Source: Alnus glutinosa (lineage: Eukaryota > Streptophyta > Magnoliopsida > Fagales > Betulaceae). Taken from it: DNA of 64,000 nucleotides. Numbering within the stretch: the first letter of the stretch is position 1; every line of letters begins with the position of its first letter. The notes beneath the pieces are model-generated. The model was given only the letters and a program-made list of their open reading frames with translations. It was not told the origin of the DNA and searched no databases. The stretch lies in NCBI RefSeq assembly GCF_958979055.1, contig NC_084896.1, forward strand, positions 4,964,501 to 5,028,500, read 5' to 3'. A program made the translations under genes and the position numbers. This document shows positions 1 through 11,844 of the stretch, piece by piece.

Positions 1-123
1 AGAAATTATTATTAAGTCTCCTGAAATAATTCAATCCCACAGATTTATCAGCTGCCCAAAAATAAGAAAAATGCCTCACAGAATAACTAAGCTTGACTAG
101 TAAGGACATTTTTCAAAGTTAAC

Positions 124-1376
124 CTTAAGATCCTGGCTTTTGGTTCTCCACATTGACTGAAGAAAAACATTGACTAAATCTGCAGCTGTTAGCTTGACAA
201 TGTCATAAGCGCACCTAGAGTGTAGTGCATGAAGGCAACCAACCAAGGACGAATCATAAGCCACATTTCTGCAATGTAAGCCTTGCATTAGGATACTAAG
301 GGAAACTAAGCAAATAATACAGTTTGAATAACTCTTTTCCTCCTCTTCCAAAAAGATCACATGGAAAGTAATATTTCTCAAGACTAGAAAGAGGTGATAA
401 TAGTAAAAAACAGCTGATTTCTAGCACCATATTTGACAGATAAATAAGATGTTTCAAGGAGAACAAGAAAAACAATCCAATGCAGCAGAATTTCAACATT
501 ACAAGAAAATACTGGTAGCTGAATGGCCTACCAGACAATTACATATACCAGTTCTAGTTATGTATTCATTAGAGTCCAACCATTGAGATAGTAACAATTT
601 GAATAAATTTGACCTCCTACGAAAACAAAATATATCAACCCTGGCAAAGCAATTCAGACAATCATATAGAATATATATATTTTTTTATAAGTAAAGTATA
701 TTCAAAAGGCGTAAAGGGGCGCAACCCATAGTACACATGACGTATACAAGAAGCTCATAATTCAAAGAAAAAAGAGAGCACCTATCTATAAATTCAAAAT
801 AAGAACACTCATACATAAACTGAAATTTTTCTCTCCACATAAACATCGTTTGTAGCATCTTAACTCCTATACACAGTATTATAAATGTTATAAAAGCAAA
901 ATATTGACTTAGAGGTTCATCCATTTTTAGTGTTTTCACATGCAACATTAAAGCTTAATAATAAGAGTTCTACCAACAAAGATCAACAAGTTTCAAACAT
1001 CTGAGCACATACCTGAATACAGGAAGCCCCTCTTTGTCCTCACTTAATATGGTGGATACTGACTGGATTAAGTTTTGATGAGAGAGAATATCATAATTTG
1101 TCACTGGAAGTCCTTCAACATACAAAGTTCCTTCAGTTAAGCATCTACTGAGGAGCTTAATGATCCAGGTCGCAAAAGGTCACCACCTCCTTTTTCCCGT
1201 AAGGTTAATAATAATTCCAATGCCATCAGTTGGTTTATTACTTTCCGGAAGATCTCCGAGATGATCAGGATCACTAAAAATTCCCATAAAGGACTCACAG
1301 AAACACTTCAAATTCAAACAAGTCGATTCTGTGATGTTCAAACTGTCAGCAGAGAGCGAAGCCACATACAAAAGAT
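124..1376 (-). pseudogene. Damaged exons of a large plant protein (possibly VIRILIZER)
   Basis: Two exons join in phase on the minus strand: 1376-1013 (acceptor CTACAG, donor AG|GTATGTG) and 269-124 (acceptor TTGCAG, donor AAG|GTTAAC). The split arginine codon AG|A is restored across the intron, giving ...EGLPVFRNVAYDSSLVGC.... The first exon carries an in-frame TGA at 1182-1180, right after GKRRW, and then continues in the same frame (PFATWIIKLLSRCLTEG). That makes it a likely pseudogene or a mis-sequenced codon. The helical-repeat feel and phrases such as KLTAADLVNVF suggest to me the m6A-writer scaffold VIRILIZER, but this is recollection and not proven. The gene would continue past the left edge. 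The 740-bp intron holds a LINE-like tail near 676-760. Confidence 0.45.
676..770 (-). mobile_element. LINE-type 3' tail remnant
   Basis: A short T-run is followed by TATAAGTAAAG..., then an AAGGCGTAAAGGGGCGCAACCC-like stretch and GTATACAAG. This is a degenerate match to the 3' end of the LINE that ends near 25480 (read in reverse) and to the tail at 22382-22460. The upstream limit of the fragment cannot be set. It lies in the intron between the two damaged exons. Confidence 0.4.
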
Positions 1377-1474
1377 CTGTAGGACGTGAAAGGCAAATAA
1401 ATTAGCTTTGTTGTGTACTTTTGGCTATTTTTATGCCTAGCAAAAGTTCAATCCAGACTATCATATGACTTCTC

Positions 1475-2073
1475 TAAACCCTAAACCCTATAACTTCTCT
1501 CTCATTCGCTGCAATTAAATTAAAATTAAAATTAAAATCTTCAACCTTGAATTTGAATCTTTTACACAAAACCCTCTCTCTCTCTCTCCTTTTTTCTTTT
1601 CTTGCATATTTTCTCAGTTTTTTTCCTAGCAATATGAGAGATTAGCTTCAAAGTAGCTACAACTTCTCTCTTATTCACTGCAAAATAATAAGAAGTTTAA
1701 AAATTCTATTAAAAATTTCAACCTTGAATTTAAATCTTTTACACAAAACTAAACTTTATTTGCATTTTTATTTTTTTTGTAAATTTGCTCAGTTTCAACT
1801 AAAACTCCTTGTAGTGCAAGAGATTAGCATCATCATAGCTATAACTTCACTGTCATTCGCTGCAAATAAAAAAAATTAAAAATCAAATTAAAATTTTCAA
1901 CTTTGAATTTGAAACTTGCACACAAAACTTTGTTTTTTTATCTTTCTTTCTTTTTTTCAACATCTGCTCAGTTTCAACTAAAATTCCTTGCAGTGTGGGC
2001 GATGAGCTCCAATACAGATATAACTTCTCTCTCATCCGCCGCAAATAAAAAATTAAATTAAACTAAAATCCTT

Positions 2074-2104
<31 letters not shown>

Positions 2105-2135
2105 TGAACATTTGCTCAGTTTCAACTAATTAGCT
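1475..2135. repeat. Telomere-like motif followed by four ~175-bp tandem units
   Basis: TAAACCCTAAACCCTA (two plant telomere units) lies at 1475-1490. It is followed by four degenerate repeats starting near 1492, 1661, 1843 and 2023, spaced 169, 182 and 180 bp. Each unit has AACTTCTCTCTCATTCGCTG, an A-rich block, TTTGAATTTGAATCTT, ACACAAAAC, a pyrimidine run and GCTCAGTTTCAACTA. The last unit contains a long poly-T. No coding potential is seen. Confidence 0.75.
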
Positions 2136-2144
2136 CAAATAGTG

Positions 2145-2690
2145 AAGCAGATACTTTTTTACTAAGCTGTTACGGCAGTGCCATTAACCTTAGATCATTT
2201 TTTTTTTTTTTTTAACAAAGGTTAATCCAACGAGAGAAAGACACTACCAAATCATCTCATCATCTCAGTATGATAAGAGTGGGATGATGATGTAGTTATG
2301 TAGCATTAATCAAACACAAATAAATCCCCTAAAATACAAAATTCTATCAATGAAATATGTGCTTATTTTGATACTTTCTATTACTTAAAAGTTATAACAT
2401 AAGCGCACATATTCTTATTTCTTATTCCTTTTTTTTTTTTTTTTTTTTTGGTTAAGTAGAATAAACAAATAAAAAATAAAAATAATAACAGAACCAAATA
2501 CAAGCAAATCAATAGAACAGCCGAACCTAGATAGACAGCTAGCACCTCACAACCTAATTTAGCAAAAAAACTAACCGTCATTAAAAAAATGATTTCACAT
2601 TTTTAGTGAGAACCAAATAGCGAAAATTAGTTTTTGTGAAAAACATTTTTAACTAAAAACATTCTATGCTTGACATAAGCCTAATTACAT
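2145..2690. other. AT-rich spacer, no gene seen
   Basis: Contains poly-T runs at about 2198-2214 and 2430-2449 and nothing that reads as a gene. The 66-residue open frame across the second run is low-complexity (Leu/Phe/Lys) and is not credible as protein. Confidence 0.4.
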
Positions 2691-2724
2691 ATCATACACT
2701 TGGATAATCAGCCAAAAGCTGTCA

Positions 2725-2910
2725 TATCTTCTGCAAAAAACCTCTTATGCCCTCTTCAAGTCTACATTCAATGCTTATGCGATATCAGAAAACCAACAAA
2801 AACTGATCCCCTTTAAGAAAGGTTGATAACTCCTCAAAGGACCTTGCTCGGGTCACATTTTGGTCTGAGTGGGCAAATTCAGATCAAAGTTTCCAGCTTT
2901 TTCAAACCCC
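2725..2910 (-). pseudogene. Frameshifted coding remnant, probably same dead gene
   Basis: Read on the minus strand, three protein-like stretches lie in order but in different frames: AGNFDLNLPTQTK near 2905-2865, EELSTFLKGDQFLLVF near 2842-2795, and YRISIECRLEEGIRGFLQK near 2785-2728. Two frame breaks and stops separate them. The order and strand fit an upstream exon of the damaged gene at 124-1376, with the tandem repeats lying between. Family not established. Confidence 0.35.
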
Positions 2911-2945
2911 CCACATTTAGGTTCATGGGAAAAACATTTACGAAT

Positions 2946-3076
2946 AGAGTAATGCTCATCTTCACACTCATTTCATATCGCTTGATATAACGTATTGTAA
3001 ATAACTTTTCATGTTAGTCACTTAATATACATCACGTAAACCGATGTGAAATGAAAGTGAAGAACGACATTACTCT
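2946..3076. mobile_element. Short hairpin MITE
   Basis: The two ends are imperfect inverted repeats: AGAGTAATGCTCATCTTCAC at the left, and the reverse complement of the right end reads AGAGTAATGTCGTTCTTCAC. The element is about 131 bp, non-coding, and lies just 3' of the mechanosensitive channel gene. Confidence 0.6.
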
Positions 3077-3365
3077 TTGGAATCATCGGATATGAGGAAA
3101 TTATTTTGAGAGAGAGAGCAATTCAAACTATGTTAAAACCACAGAAATCTGTAAAAGGAAATTGCTATAGTTGCCATTAGTGGGATGTAGTTTGCGATAA
3201 AAGACTCAAGAATAACTTGGAACAAGATTAACCAACTAAAAAGCATTATACACAAAAAACGCCTCTCCATTCTCTGGAGGATATTCTACTCTATGAAAAC
3301 AGTGCCGCCCAGAGTGCAGCTCATGGATATTCGATTAATGAGAAAACATTCTCTTGTTTTCTCAC

Positions 3366-4212
3366 TCAACCTGTAGTTTCTGCCCAAGTAGAGGGAAACC
3401 GGGTAGAATTCACAGAAGTCATGGCGCGGACATTGATGTCAAGGGGCAGCAGGCGGTACTCAATGTCAAGCTCACGGAAAATCTTAACCATCTCTTCAAC
3501 CAAAAGAGATCTCCTTGCCCACCTCTCTCCCATGTCCTGGTGGTTCATTGTGTGTGTCAGCCATACGGCTATCCTCACCCTGTTTAATTCTTCCACGTCC
3601 TTGAATATAGTCATTGGCGCAGGATACCAATGCTCCATCTTGCTCTCAATATAACTACAGAGGCAGCAACAAAAAGTAGAAAAGAATCATCCAATTAGAT
3701 ACTTTTCAGCAGAATATATATATAGACACACATGGAAACTTCACTTAACCCCCTAAATTATTTTCGCTTTTGTAGTTACGCCATAAATTTCAAAAACTTT
3801 CAATTTAATGTATCAATCTTTCAATTTTTGTTCAATTTCACCCCTCCATTAGGATTCTCCACTAAATCCTGTCGATCCCAATTATATATATATATATATC
3901 AAAGATTTTGGTGTGAGTATTTTTGCAAATTTCATTAAATCTTGACTAACGTTTAAATCCTTGTATTTTTTTTTTTTTTCCCTTAAAAAAAATAGGGGTA
4001 TTTTGAAAATTTTGGCACCCCTACGTTAGGATTTAATTGAAATCCTAACGAACGGGTGAAATTGAAAAAAAAATTGAAAGATGGATACATTAAATTAAAA
4101 GTTTTTAAAATTTAAGGTACTAATTGCGAAAGTCATGAAAATTTAAGAGGTTTAAGTGAAGTTTCCTCTACATATATAGCAAATGTCAAGTGAGCTAGAA
4201 GTTATCTTCCTA

Positions 4213-4252
<40 letters not shown>

Positions 4253-4285
4253 AAATGTCAAGTGAGGTAGAAGTTATCTTCCTAA

Positions 4286-4316
<31 letters not shown>

Positions 4317-7300
4317 GGAAATGTCAAGTGAGGTAGAAGTTATCTTCCTAAACATACCTTACAATTCTCTGTTTCATGGTTGCAATCTTATCCGCCGGAG
4401 TAGATATATGTACACAGAACTCAACACCATCTCCCATGTGAGGACTTCGATAGAAGTTATTGACACACTTCGTGGCAAGAAGAGTGTTTGGGTAAATAAT
4501 CTTTGTGTTATCATATCTCAGAAATTGGGTAGTCAAGATGTTCATTTTTTCTACAACCATCTGAAATTTATTTAAAAAGAGATTAGGCCTGAGATATAAA
4601 AAGGCCAAAAATTAACAACTAAGAGCTGGAAAATTACCTGAACTCCTTCAATTTCACACCTATCTCCCACATCAAATGGGTGCATTACAAATAAGAAGAT
4701 GATTGCTTCAAATACCGTCTTGCAGGTGTTTCCGAAGATAAATGCGACAAGCACAAACTGAGAGCTTACAAGGAGCAGAAATTTGCTGGTGGCAATTCCC
4801 AGAATCAGGAGCGAACTAACTAATATGACAATGAAAACTATAACGTTCACAACTAGACGAAGTTTGTTCACAGCCGTTTTTGTATCATTCAACGTCAAAA
4901 CAAGTGCTCTCCGCTCTCTGAAGGTGCTGACCTGGAACAATCAGATGCATTACATTACCATTTTAAGCACCGGGTAAAACACAATCACATCTCTTTCGGA
5001 TCATGAAAATTTATTAAAGTGCATCCACACAAAATTGAACATAGACATTATTTGAAGAGTTAGTCTTTTGCAGTCCTCGATGGCATGCTCACAACAAAAT
5101 CATAATCAATGTCTGCAACATTGATGCTGTAATCAATTATAGATTGACCAGGCTTCTAAAGATTTAGTGTATCCCTATCTAAAACTGATACTTGAGCCTT
5201 ACTCAAAGTCAAAATATAATCAGTAAGATATTTGTACATACATGCATGCAGAGAACCTGTCTAGGTAAAGCTTAGACATTCTAAATCATACCTCTTCTAA
5301 CTTATCAACTAGGAGATTCACTTCTACTACTGCCAGAGAAGGGGAAAAGTGAAAACATAAAACCATTTGTTGCCCAATCCTTACCACCCAGTTCTTCAAG
5401 GATGATTTGCTGATTCTCTTGGTCGCAGAGGCTCCTTCAAAGAGACTCAAGGTTTTCAAAGCCTCATCTTCTTCCAAGAAACGCATCAAGTCCTCCCGGT
5501 AGATGTACCTGAGATAGAAACAGTAAACGGAGATTGATTACAAAGTGAACAAGGATAATTACAACCAAATCATATATGCATCAGATAGGTGATCGCGCAA
5601 TCAACTTAATGGCACTCCATAGGACAGAGAAATCACAGACCAACAACCAGGACATCTCCCCCCCGCCCCACCCCAAAAAACTTTCCAAAAGAATAGCTCT
5701 GAACCCCTTCTGCTGAGTTGATTTAGAACTTGTTTAATCCGTTTATTTCTTGAGAATGTGTTACTATTAAGGTATATATATAGACGCATGATGTTCTTTT
5801 GAGGAAATAGTTCAAATAACTAACAGACATAACAAAGTGAGAACAAAAATGATGCAACATTGCAAGAAGTATTTCCAATCAAACTAATTAAGGGCACACA
5901 CACACAAGCACAATAACAAGAAAGATGGTCAAAGAAGCAAGGACTAATTACTTGGACCCTTGCCGAGCGACATTCAGAAATATCTTTTTCGCACCAGTTT
6001 TGGCCTCGCATTCATTCCTAATCTGTGTACTAGACTCTTCCTCATTAGTGGAACCCAATATCTGCTCATCCAGCGTGGAAAGAGTCCCATACCGAACAAT
6101 ATTCATCAACCTCTTCATATTCCCCGCCGAGACATTCTTCGGATTCAACCTATGCAGATGATCAATGGTGATCCCCTGATCATCCCCCTTCTTCGACGAT
6201 GCCCGAGAAAGCTTTCCACTCTTCACTCGGGGACTCCTACTCTGCAGCCCTCCACTCCCTATAACCCTTCCACTTATCGTTGAAGGGAAAGCAGTGGCCT
6301 TGAGATCAGGGGGGATAGTAGCACCAGCATTCTGTAGCTTCCTCACCTCATCGGCAAACTTAATCTCCTCCTTCTCTGCATTCCGCATCTCAATCAATGG
6401 CTGCCCAGAAAGCGTCTCGATAATATACTGGTTAAACAGAGACTCCTGGATTCGATCAAAAAACGTACTGACATGAAAAGACGAAGACAACATCTTCGCC
6501 ATAAGGGTCTTCACCAACCAAACCAAGGTACCCACCAATAAACAAACCAGAGTCTTAGTCACGTACTTAAGCTTATCACTCTTGATCTCCCTCTCAACCT
6601 TCTTATCAAACAAAAAGTGCCAAGCTATCAAGACAAGCCCCAGCCACAGGCAATTACTCACGGCGTTTCGAACCCCATAAACGAAATAGAGCACCCTTCT
6701 GCGTAAAAGGAAGCTCCTCTCTATAATGAACACTATGATCCTAGTCCCCCACCCGGACACCAACCTCCCACAGATCAAAATCAGGACCAGGACCTCCCAT
6801 TTCCACAGCTTGAGCTTCAACAAATTCTTGTTCCTCAGGTAAGGAATCGAGAGAGCACAAATAAAAGCGGCGATGATCAAAACCAAGCTCACGAATTCAA
6901 ACACAGTCACAGCGCTGAGACTGGTTTTCTTGTACTCGTCCGGCAAGTCATCCTCGCAGAATGGGTCGTCGTCGTCATCGTCCAAGGGCTTGGCCAGCAC
7001 CCCGGACCGGAGCTGACCCGAGCTGGGCACCCGGCCCGACCGCCTATCCGGCTCTTCCGGTGGGTCCATCAGCCTCGACCTGGACTTCGCTCTCAACAAG
7101 CTCGATTTCCTTTGAAACGACCCGCTCGATGTGCACCTCACCACCTCCCCGTTCAAAGCGCCAGACCCACTTACTCTACCGCATTGCTGAGATTGTTGCG
7201 GCGGCGAATGTTGTTGTTGTTGATTACGGTGTCCCTCTTCTTCGTCCGATGACGGTTCCTTATAACGACGTCGTACCGCGTCGGTCGCCGACTGGAACCC

Positions 7301-7444
7301 GGCATTGGAGGGCTGGAACGAGACCTTGAGCTCCTTGGACATCTGGGTCGTAGCCTTCACCGGAGACTCGGCCACAGGTGGGGGATTCCGGAGCCCGTCC
7401 ATCTCGAGATCCATGTCCAAGGATATCTCACCGGAGAATTCCAT
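3366..7444 (-). CDS. MscS-like mechanosensitive ion channel (MSL10/MSL4-6 group)
   Basis: Five exons with matching phases: 7444-5952, 5508-5385, 4931-4638, 4560-4358, 3654-3366 (stop); 800 aa. The product is a plasma-membrane channel that opens under membrane tension and passes anions in characterised plant relatives. The N-terminus has the family phrase SGEISLDMDLEMD, then a charged, Gln- and Ser-rich cytosolic region with an Asp run (155-160). Hydrophobic segments lie at about 179-201, 216-242, 262-278 and 296-314, then 567-588 and 591-620. The last of these, with GNTCKTVFEAIIFLFVMHPFDVGDRC, is the pore and MscS beta-domain signature. The C-terminal half (VEFCVHISTPADKI, WYPAPM, MNHQDMGERW) is family-typical. 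The protein starts nearer the SGEISLDMD motif than most relatives. The frame stays open upstream of the ATG without another Met, so a missing 5' exon is possible. Paralogue identity within the group is not settled. Confidence 0.93.
3734..4166. mobile_element. Foldback MITE in last intron of the MSL gene
   Basis: About 433 bp with long, imperfect inverted arms. The left end is GGAAACTTCACTTAACCCCC, and the reverse complement of the right end is GGAAACTTCACTTAAACCTC. Arm similarity continues for about 130 bp through TTTAATTTAATGTATC and CAATTTCACCC to TTAGGATT. The flanking 9-mers match only partly, so a target duplication is not proven. Confidence 0.7.
4184..4357. repeat. Three tandem copies of a splice-donor-adjacent segment with (TA)n
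   Basis: The block AAATGTCAAGTGAG(C/G)TAGAAG...CCTAAACATA is present three times, separated by (TA)n runs at about 4217-4250 and 4291-4315. The third copy runs directly into the exon-4 donor of the mechanosensitive channel gene (GTATGTTTAGG on the minus strand). The amplified unit is therefore the start of this intron. Confidence 0.85.
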
Positions 7445-7760
7445 AATTAATTGATTTGTTTCTGCGATTAAAATAAAAAATATTTGTTTTAGGAAACTTG
7501 GTTGACGCGTGTACAGATTTTCAATTCAGAAAGACCGGGAAAGAAAGTGCGAGAGACTACGGTTGTCTTTCTGCAACACAGTCCAACATACGTGGTGCCG
7601 GAGACCACACGAAAGACGGATCGAGAAAAGCTTTAAGCTTAGGTGGCGCACTGTGCATGGGTTGGGTTTTCATAATGACCATGCTGCCACTGAATTATAT
7701 TATTATTATTATTTGTTTTGAATTTAGGCTGATACGTAAGGTAACTATGACAAATGCAAC
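7445..7760 (-). promoter_or_regulatory. Upstream region of the MSL gene
   Basis: This is the 5' flank of the channel gene. A stretch reading TTTTATTTTAATCGCAG on the minus strand sits about 21 bp before the ATG and could be a 3' splice site of an intron in the leader or in a missing first exon. No definite TATA element is claimed. Confidence 0.35.
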
Positions 7761-7849
7761 GTGGTTGGGATAACAATTTTTTTTTAATGAAACTCTATCG
7801 AGTTGATTTTTTGAGATTAAATGATATCGATTGAGATTTTATTATATTA

Positions 7850-8050
7850 ATATTTAGGATCCATTTAGTTTTACGATTTCAAAAAGTGTGATTTAAAAAT
7901 AACAATTTAAAAACATAATTTTTTAAAATGCTGTTAAGCGCTTGACAAAATCTCAGTTTAGCATTTAAATTTATGCATTTTTTAAAAAAACTCACTTTTC
8001 TGTTATTTGAAAACGCAATTCCAAACATTCATGTGTTTGCAATTTTGTTA
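7850..8050. mobile_element. Copy of non-autonomous element family A (degenerate)
   Basis: GGATCCATTTAGTTTTACGATTTCAAAAAGTGTGATTT and the following text match, in reverse, the right ends of copies at 32023-32326 and 54739-54980 (key phrase AAATCGCACTTTTTGAAATCG). The copy is truncated or degraded at the far side. Confidence 0.5.
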
Positions 8051-8087
8051 CACTCATTTAAGATTGGCTTATGTAAGTATTTTAAGT

Positions 8088-8125
<38 letters not shown>

Positions 8126-8662
8126 TTTTGTACGCTGAAGACAAATATATTAAGAAATAACTTAAAATACAAAACATAAAAATAAATAAATTATAAACTG
8201 CTTTTCACCCATGAATTAGGTCAAAACAAAACACTTTTTTCAAATTAAAAATAAAAAGTATCTCTCAAAACACAACGACAATCATACATTCATAATCTAT
8301 CAACGCGCAAGGAAATTAAGTCTATGTAAAAAAAAGGAAAACTGGACAAATTTGGGCACTAGAAGATCTATGAGATTGTTTTAAAAAAAAAATACTCAAT
8401 TAAAAAGAAATTAATTAATTTACCAATTTAACAAATTTTTGACGTTCAAACAATCATGCAATGTATATCTCTTTCTGGAATTGGCTATGAATCTATGATG
8501 ATTTTTACGACCTAAAACACTTGTCTTCTTGGGCAAGTTTCGTTGCGTTTCCACAAGATTGCGTTTGTAGATGTCATAACTTGTAAAGTGTAGACGGCTG
8601 GAATCAACGAGGGCGTTGTGGAACACCGTCGACGGATGGGTTTGTTTGGTAAACATTTTTGA

Positions 8663-8709
<47 letters not shown>

Positions 8710-10064
8710 GAAAAATAAAAAATTTTCTTTGTGAGCCAGGGATTATCAGTCGACTTTATTTGTTGATTACCTTAAAAACTGTGATTTACCTTACATCAGT
8801 CTTTAATTAATTCGAAGGCCATTAATAATATCATAATTAATTATGTGGACAAGAGCCAATGTCCGAGTCAAAGACTGACTAGGGGGAGAGAGGCAATTTT
8901 TCCTATGAGAATACACTATTTTTTATATTACGAATATATATATATATATGATTTCTTTTTTTCTTTTTTTGTTTTTATTAAAAAAAAAATATCATATCAG
9001 TATAAAAGATCACAAAAGACACTAAAAGAAGTTTTATCATTACTTAAAGAAAATACTAAAATCAAAATAAACTCAAGTGGTTGGTAAACCAGCGGCTCAC
9101 ATACAACTTGACAAAATTGAAGTGCCATGTTGAGTCATTGTTGACGATCCCAAATTGGGCAATTCGGACAAAAGATATTTTACACATGACTATATCTTCT
9201 TTTTGTCAATTTTTTCATCTTATCTTTTCTTTTCTTTACTTATCTTTTAAAAAAATTACTATTAGATGAGTAGAGCCACGTAAGAGATTCTCATAAGTTT
9301 CATGAATTTAATGGTAACTTTTTTTAAAAAAAATAGAGGATAAAAGAGGGACATGAGAAAGAAATAAACCATTTCTTAAAATTAATTTCTATAGGAACTA
9401 GGCATAAATTATGCATTTTGTACACTCTAATAAAAGAACGACACATCAGTATAAAATATCAAAAATATAATAAATTTGAAAACACCAAATTTTTTTCTAT
9501 TATCTTCCACCCATCGACAAAATGCCCCCTTTCAATTCAAAATTCCTAATATAATTATCATTCAAGACAGAAAAACTAATCCCCATTCAAGACAAAAGTC
9601 AAAGATGCCACTCGAATATATTCCTTCTATTCGAATAGTTAGCGGGAAGGATCTTCCTTTCCATTAGTTTTTTCTTGGATATTTTATTTATTATGTCTTT
9701 TATTTTGGGTTTGTTTTTGTTAAGCTTTGGTATGTCAATGCTTTATTTTGTAATTCCGTTTTTAAAGTATCTAAAAAAAAAAAAGAAAAAGAAAAAGAAA
9801 AAAAATGACACTCGAGGTCATACGCCAAACAGCTATATCACAAAGGGATGCTAAAAACACGACCCTTAACACAACTTTTCATGTTTTACTGCTCTGTCAT
9901 GCTCCTTTCAATCTCTGTCCTTTTCGTTTTTAAAAGTCGAGTTTTAAGGCATCAAAGGTTGTTAGAAAATGGAAACCTGGGCTTGAATGAGGAGGTCACA
10001 TTGAGTAGGGTGTAGATGCATGCCGCGGTTAATAAAAATTACTGTCTATAAATACGGATGGAGA
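8051..10064. other. AT-rich intergenic sequence
   Basis: Long poly-T runs occur at about 8090-8120 and 8667-8707. The minus-strand frame between them (8420-8656) has no recognisable domain. A segment at 9470-9600 resembles, in inverted orientation, 11700-11800. I see no supportable gene. Confidence 0.4.
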
Positions 10065-10065
10065 T

Positions 10066-10066
10066 A

Positions 10067-10114
<48 letters not shown>

Positions 10115-11035
10115 GTGTAGCATGTGCTGTATCCATTGCTAAACAAAGCCATAAGGCATTACAGAGACAGATAAGAAATACAAAGAGACATCTACATCTT
10201 AAGCCAAAACCAAATCTGACTTAAAAGTAGCTGCCTAAATAATACAAAAAAATTACAAGGACAACCTTATGAGCCTCTCTTTACAATTAATTAAGAACAC
10301 TCTCAAAAGGAAAGAAGGTTGATCTACTTACCACAACCAACAAATAGTCCAGTAAAATGTGTGCATTACATAGACACACTGTGAAAATAAAGATACAAGA
10401 GAATATACAAACAACCAAAAGACCAACACTGCCAGCATCAAAGAAGAAGATCACTACCTACTGAGGTGGCGCGTGCATAACACGCGCTGTCCCCTGAGGT
10501 TCCCCAAACAGTAAACATCCACCGCCAATTACCAATCACCACTGGCTATGGTCTGAAAAATATGGCGTGACCCACACACACCTATCCATAGATCCCCTTC
10601 ACGTGCAGACCACGTGCCGGCAGGAACGAGCGGCAAGACCACCAGCTTGAGACGGCCGAATCAGTTGATGACAGTAAACACAACTGGAAAACACATGTCA
10701 TGAGAAACCTAATAGAAAATTACAGATCTAACACACAAAGAAACGATATGTTGAAGCACGGCTAGAGATCCACCGGAGACACGATGGAGAGCGGCCGATC
10801 CTCCAAACCAACGCTGCATGAAGGCCTTTCAGTCAAAAAAGAGAAACAAGAACACAAACTCCTCAACCCATAAGGGTTAAGAGAGCAAAACCTCCACCAG
10901 AACAAGTGCGGGAGGAACAAAACTCTCTGCCCTAACGGCAATGAGAAACCTAGCCTCCAATAGAACTAGCCATGGAGGAACAAAAACCTCTTAGAGACTA
11001 GGAGGACCAAGGACCTGGAGGAGGAAGGCATGGAA
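10066..11035 (-). mobile_element. 5'-truncated LINE-like retrotransposon copy
   Basis: A poly-T of about 40 bp (10071-10110) marks the poly-A tail of a minus-strand retrotransposon. The left flank AGATAAAGATTTT resembles the right flank AAATAACGATTTT, a plausible 13-bp target duplication with a few changes. The body is less AT-rich than its surroundings, carries GAGGAACAAAA(A)CTCT-type motif repeats, and has only broken frames. No reverse transcriptase domain remains, so it is probably 3' untranslated and terminal coding sequence. Confidence 0.6.
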
Positions 11036-11844
11036 ATAACGATTTTAAAGTATGTAATATCCGTATTGGCATATCTTTTATATCTTCTTCTTTATATATA
11101 TAGATATATATACATTCTTCTTATGAATGTGTAATTTTTTCTTTTTCTTTTTCTTTTTATGTTATGAATTTGTATTTTGTATTTATTTTGAATTTGTTAT
11201 TTATTTATTTATTGCTGCTTGATTATTATACTCAATAAATCATGGATAAAAAAACATAAAAGTATTTATTGTGAGCATGGATTACCATGAATATTTTGAA
11301 GTCGTATTTATAATTTTTTTTTCTTTCAGTTTTACATAATTTTGGTGTTGCATTATATTTTCAAAACAGGTTCAAAAGACTAAAAGTTGATCAAAATTAT
11401 TTTTAAAAATGCTTAAAATAAGCTCTTACCTATTTACAGATAATAGATAATAACCGCAATAAACACATGAATGCAAATAGCAAAACAGATGTAAATATCT
11501 AAAAAATAATATTCGCATTTTACAAATACTGATACGAGTATCACAAATAACCTGACGAACATCCATATGTATACCCGTCATTGAGATTCTTTTCATATAA
11601 TGATCAAGAAAATGGCTTCATATAAGAGATAGGAAAGGGCTCGTTCAGAGAACAGATTCATCGCCAAAGCAAACGCCATGAGCAATCTGAAGGTGGTGGT
11701 GGCTTTTTTTATTGTGGGATTAGGGATTTTGTCTTGAATTGGGATTAGGATTTTGTCATGGGTTGAAAAAAATGTGAAAAAATTTGGTGTTTTCGAGTTT
11801 TTTTTATGTACGGTGTTATACATTGATGCGTCGTTCACTTATTA
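11036..11844. other. AT-rich intergenic sequence
   Basis: No supportable gene. It includes a TATATATA run near 11093-11110. The minus-strand open frame at 11593-11838 is compositionally weak. Confidence 0.4.

Noticed and set aside
4152..4355. 67-aa frame with three MFRKITSTSLD repeats
   Set aside because: Produced by the tandemly repeated intron segment and TA runs inside the MSL gene; not protein-coding.
6961..7329. 122-aa plus-strand frame
   Set aside because: Antisense shadow of MSL exon 1 in a GC-rich stretch.
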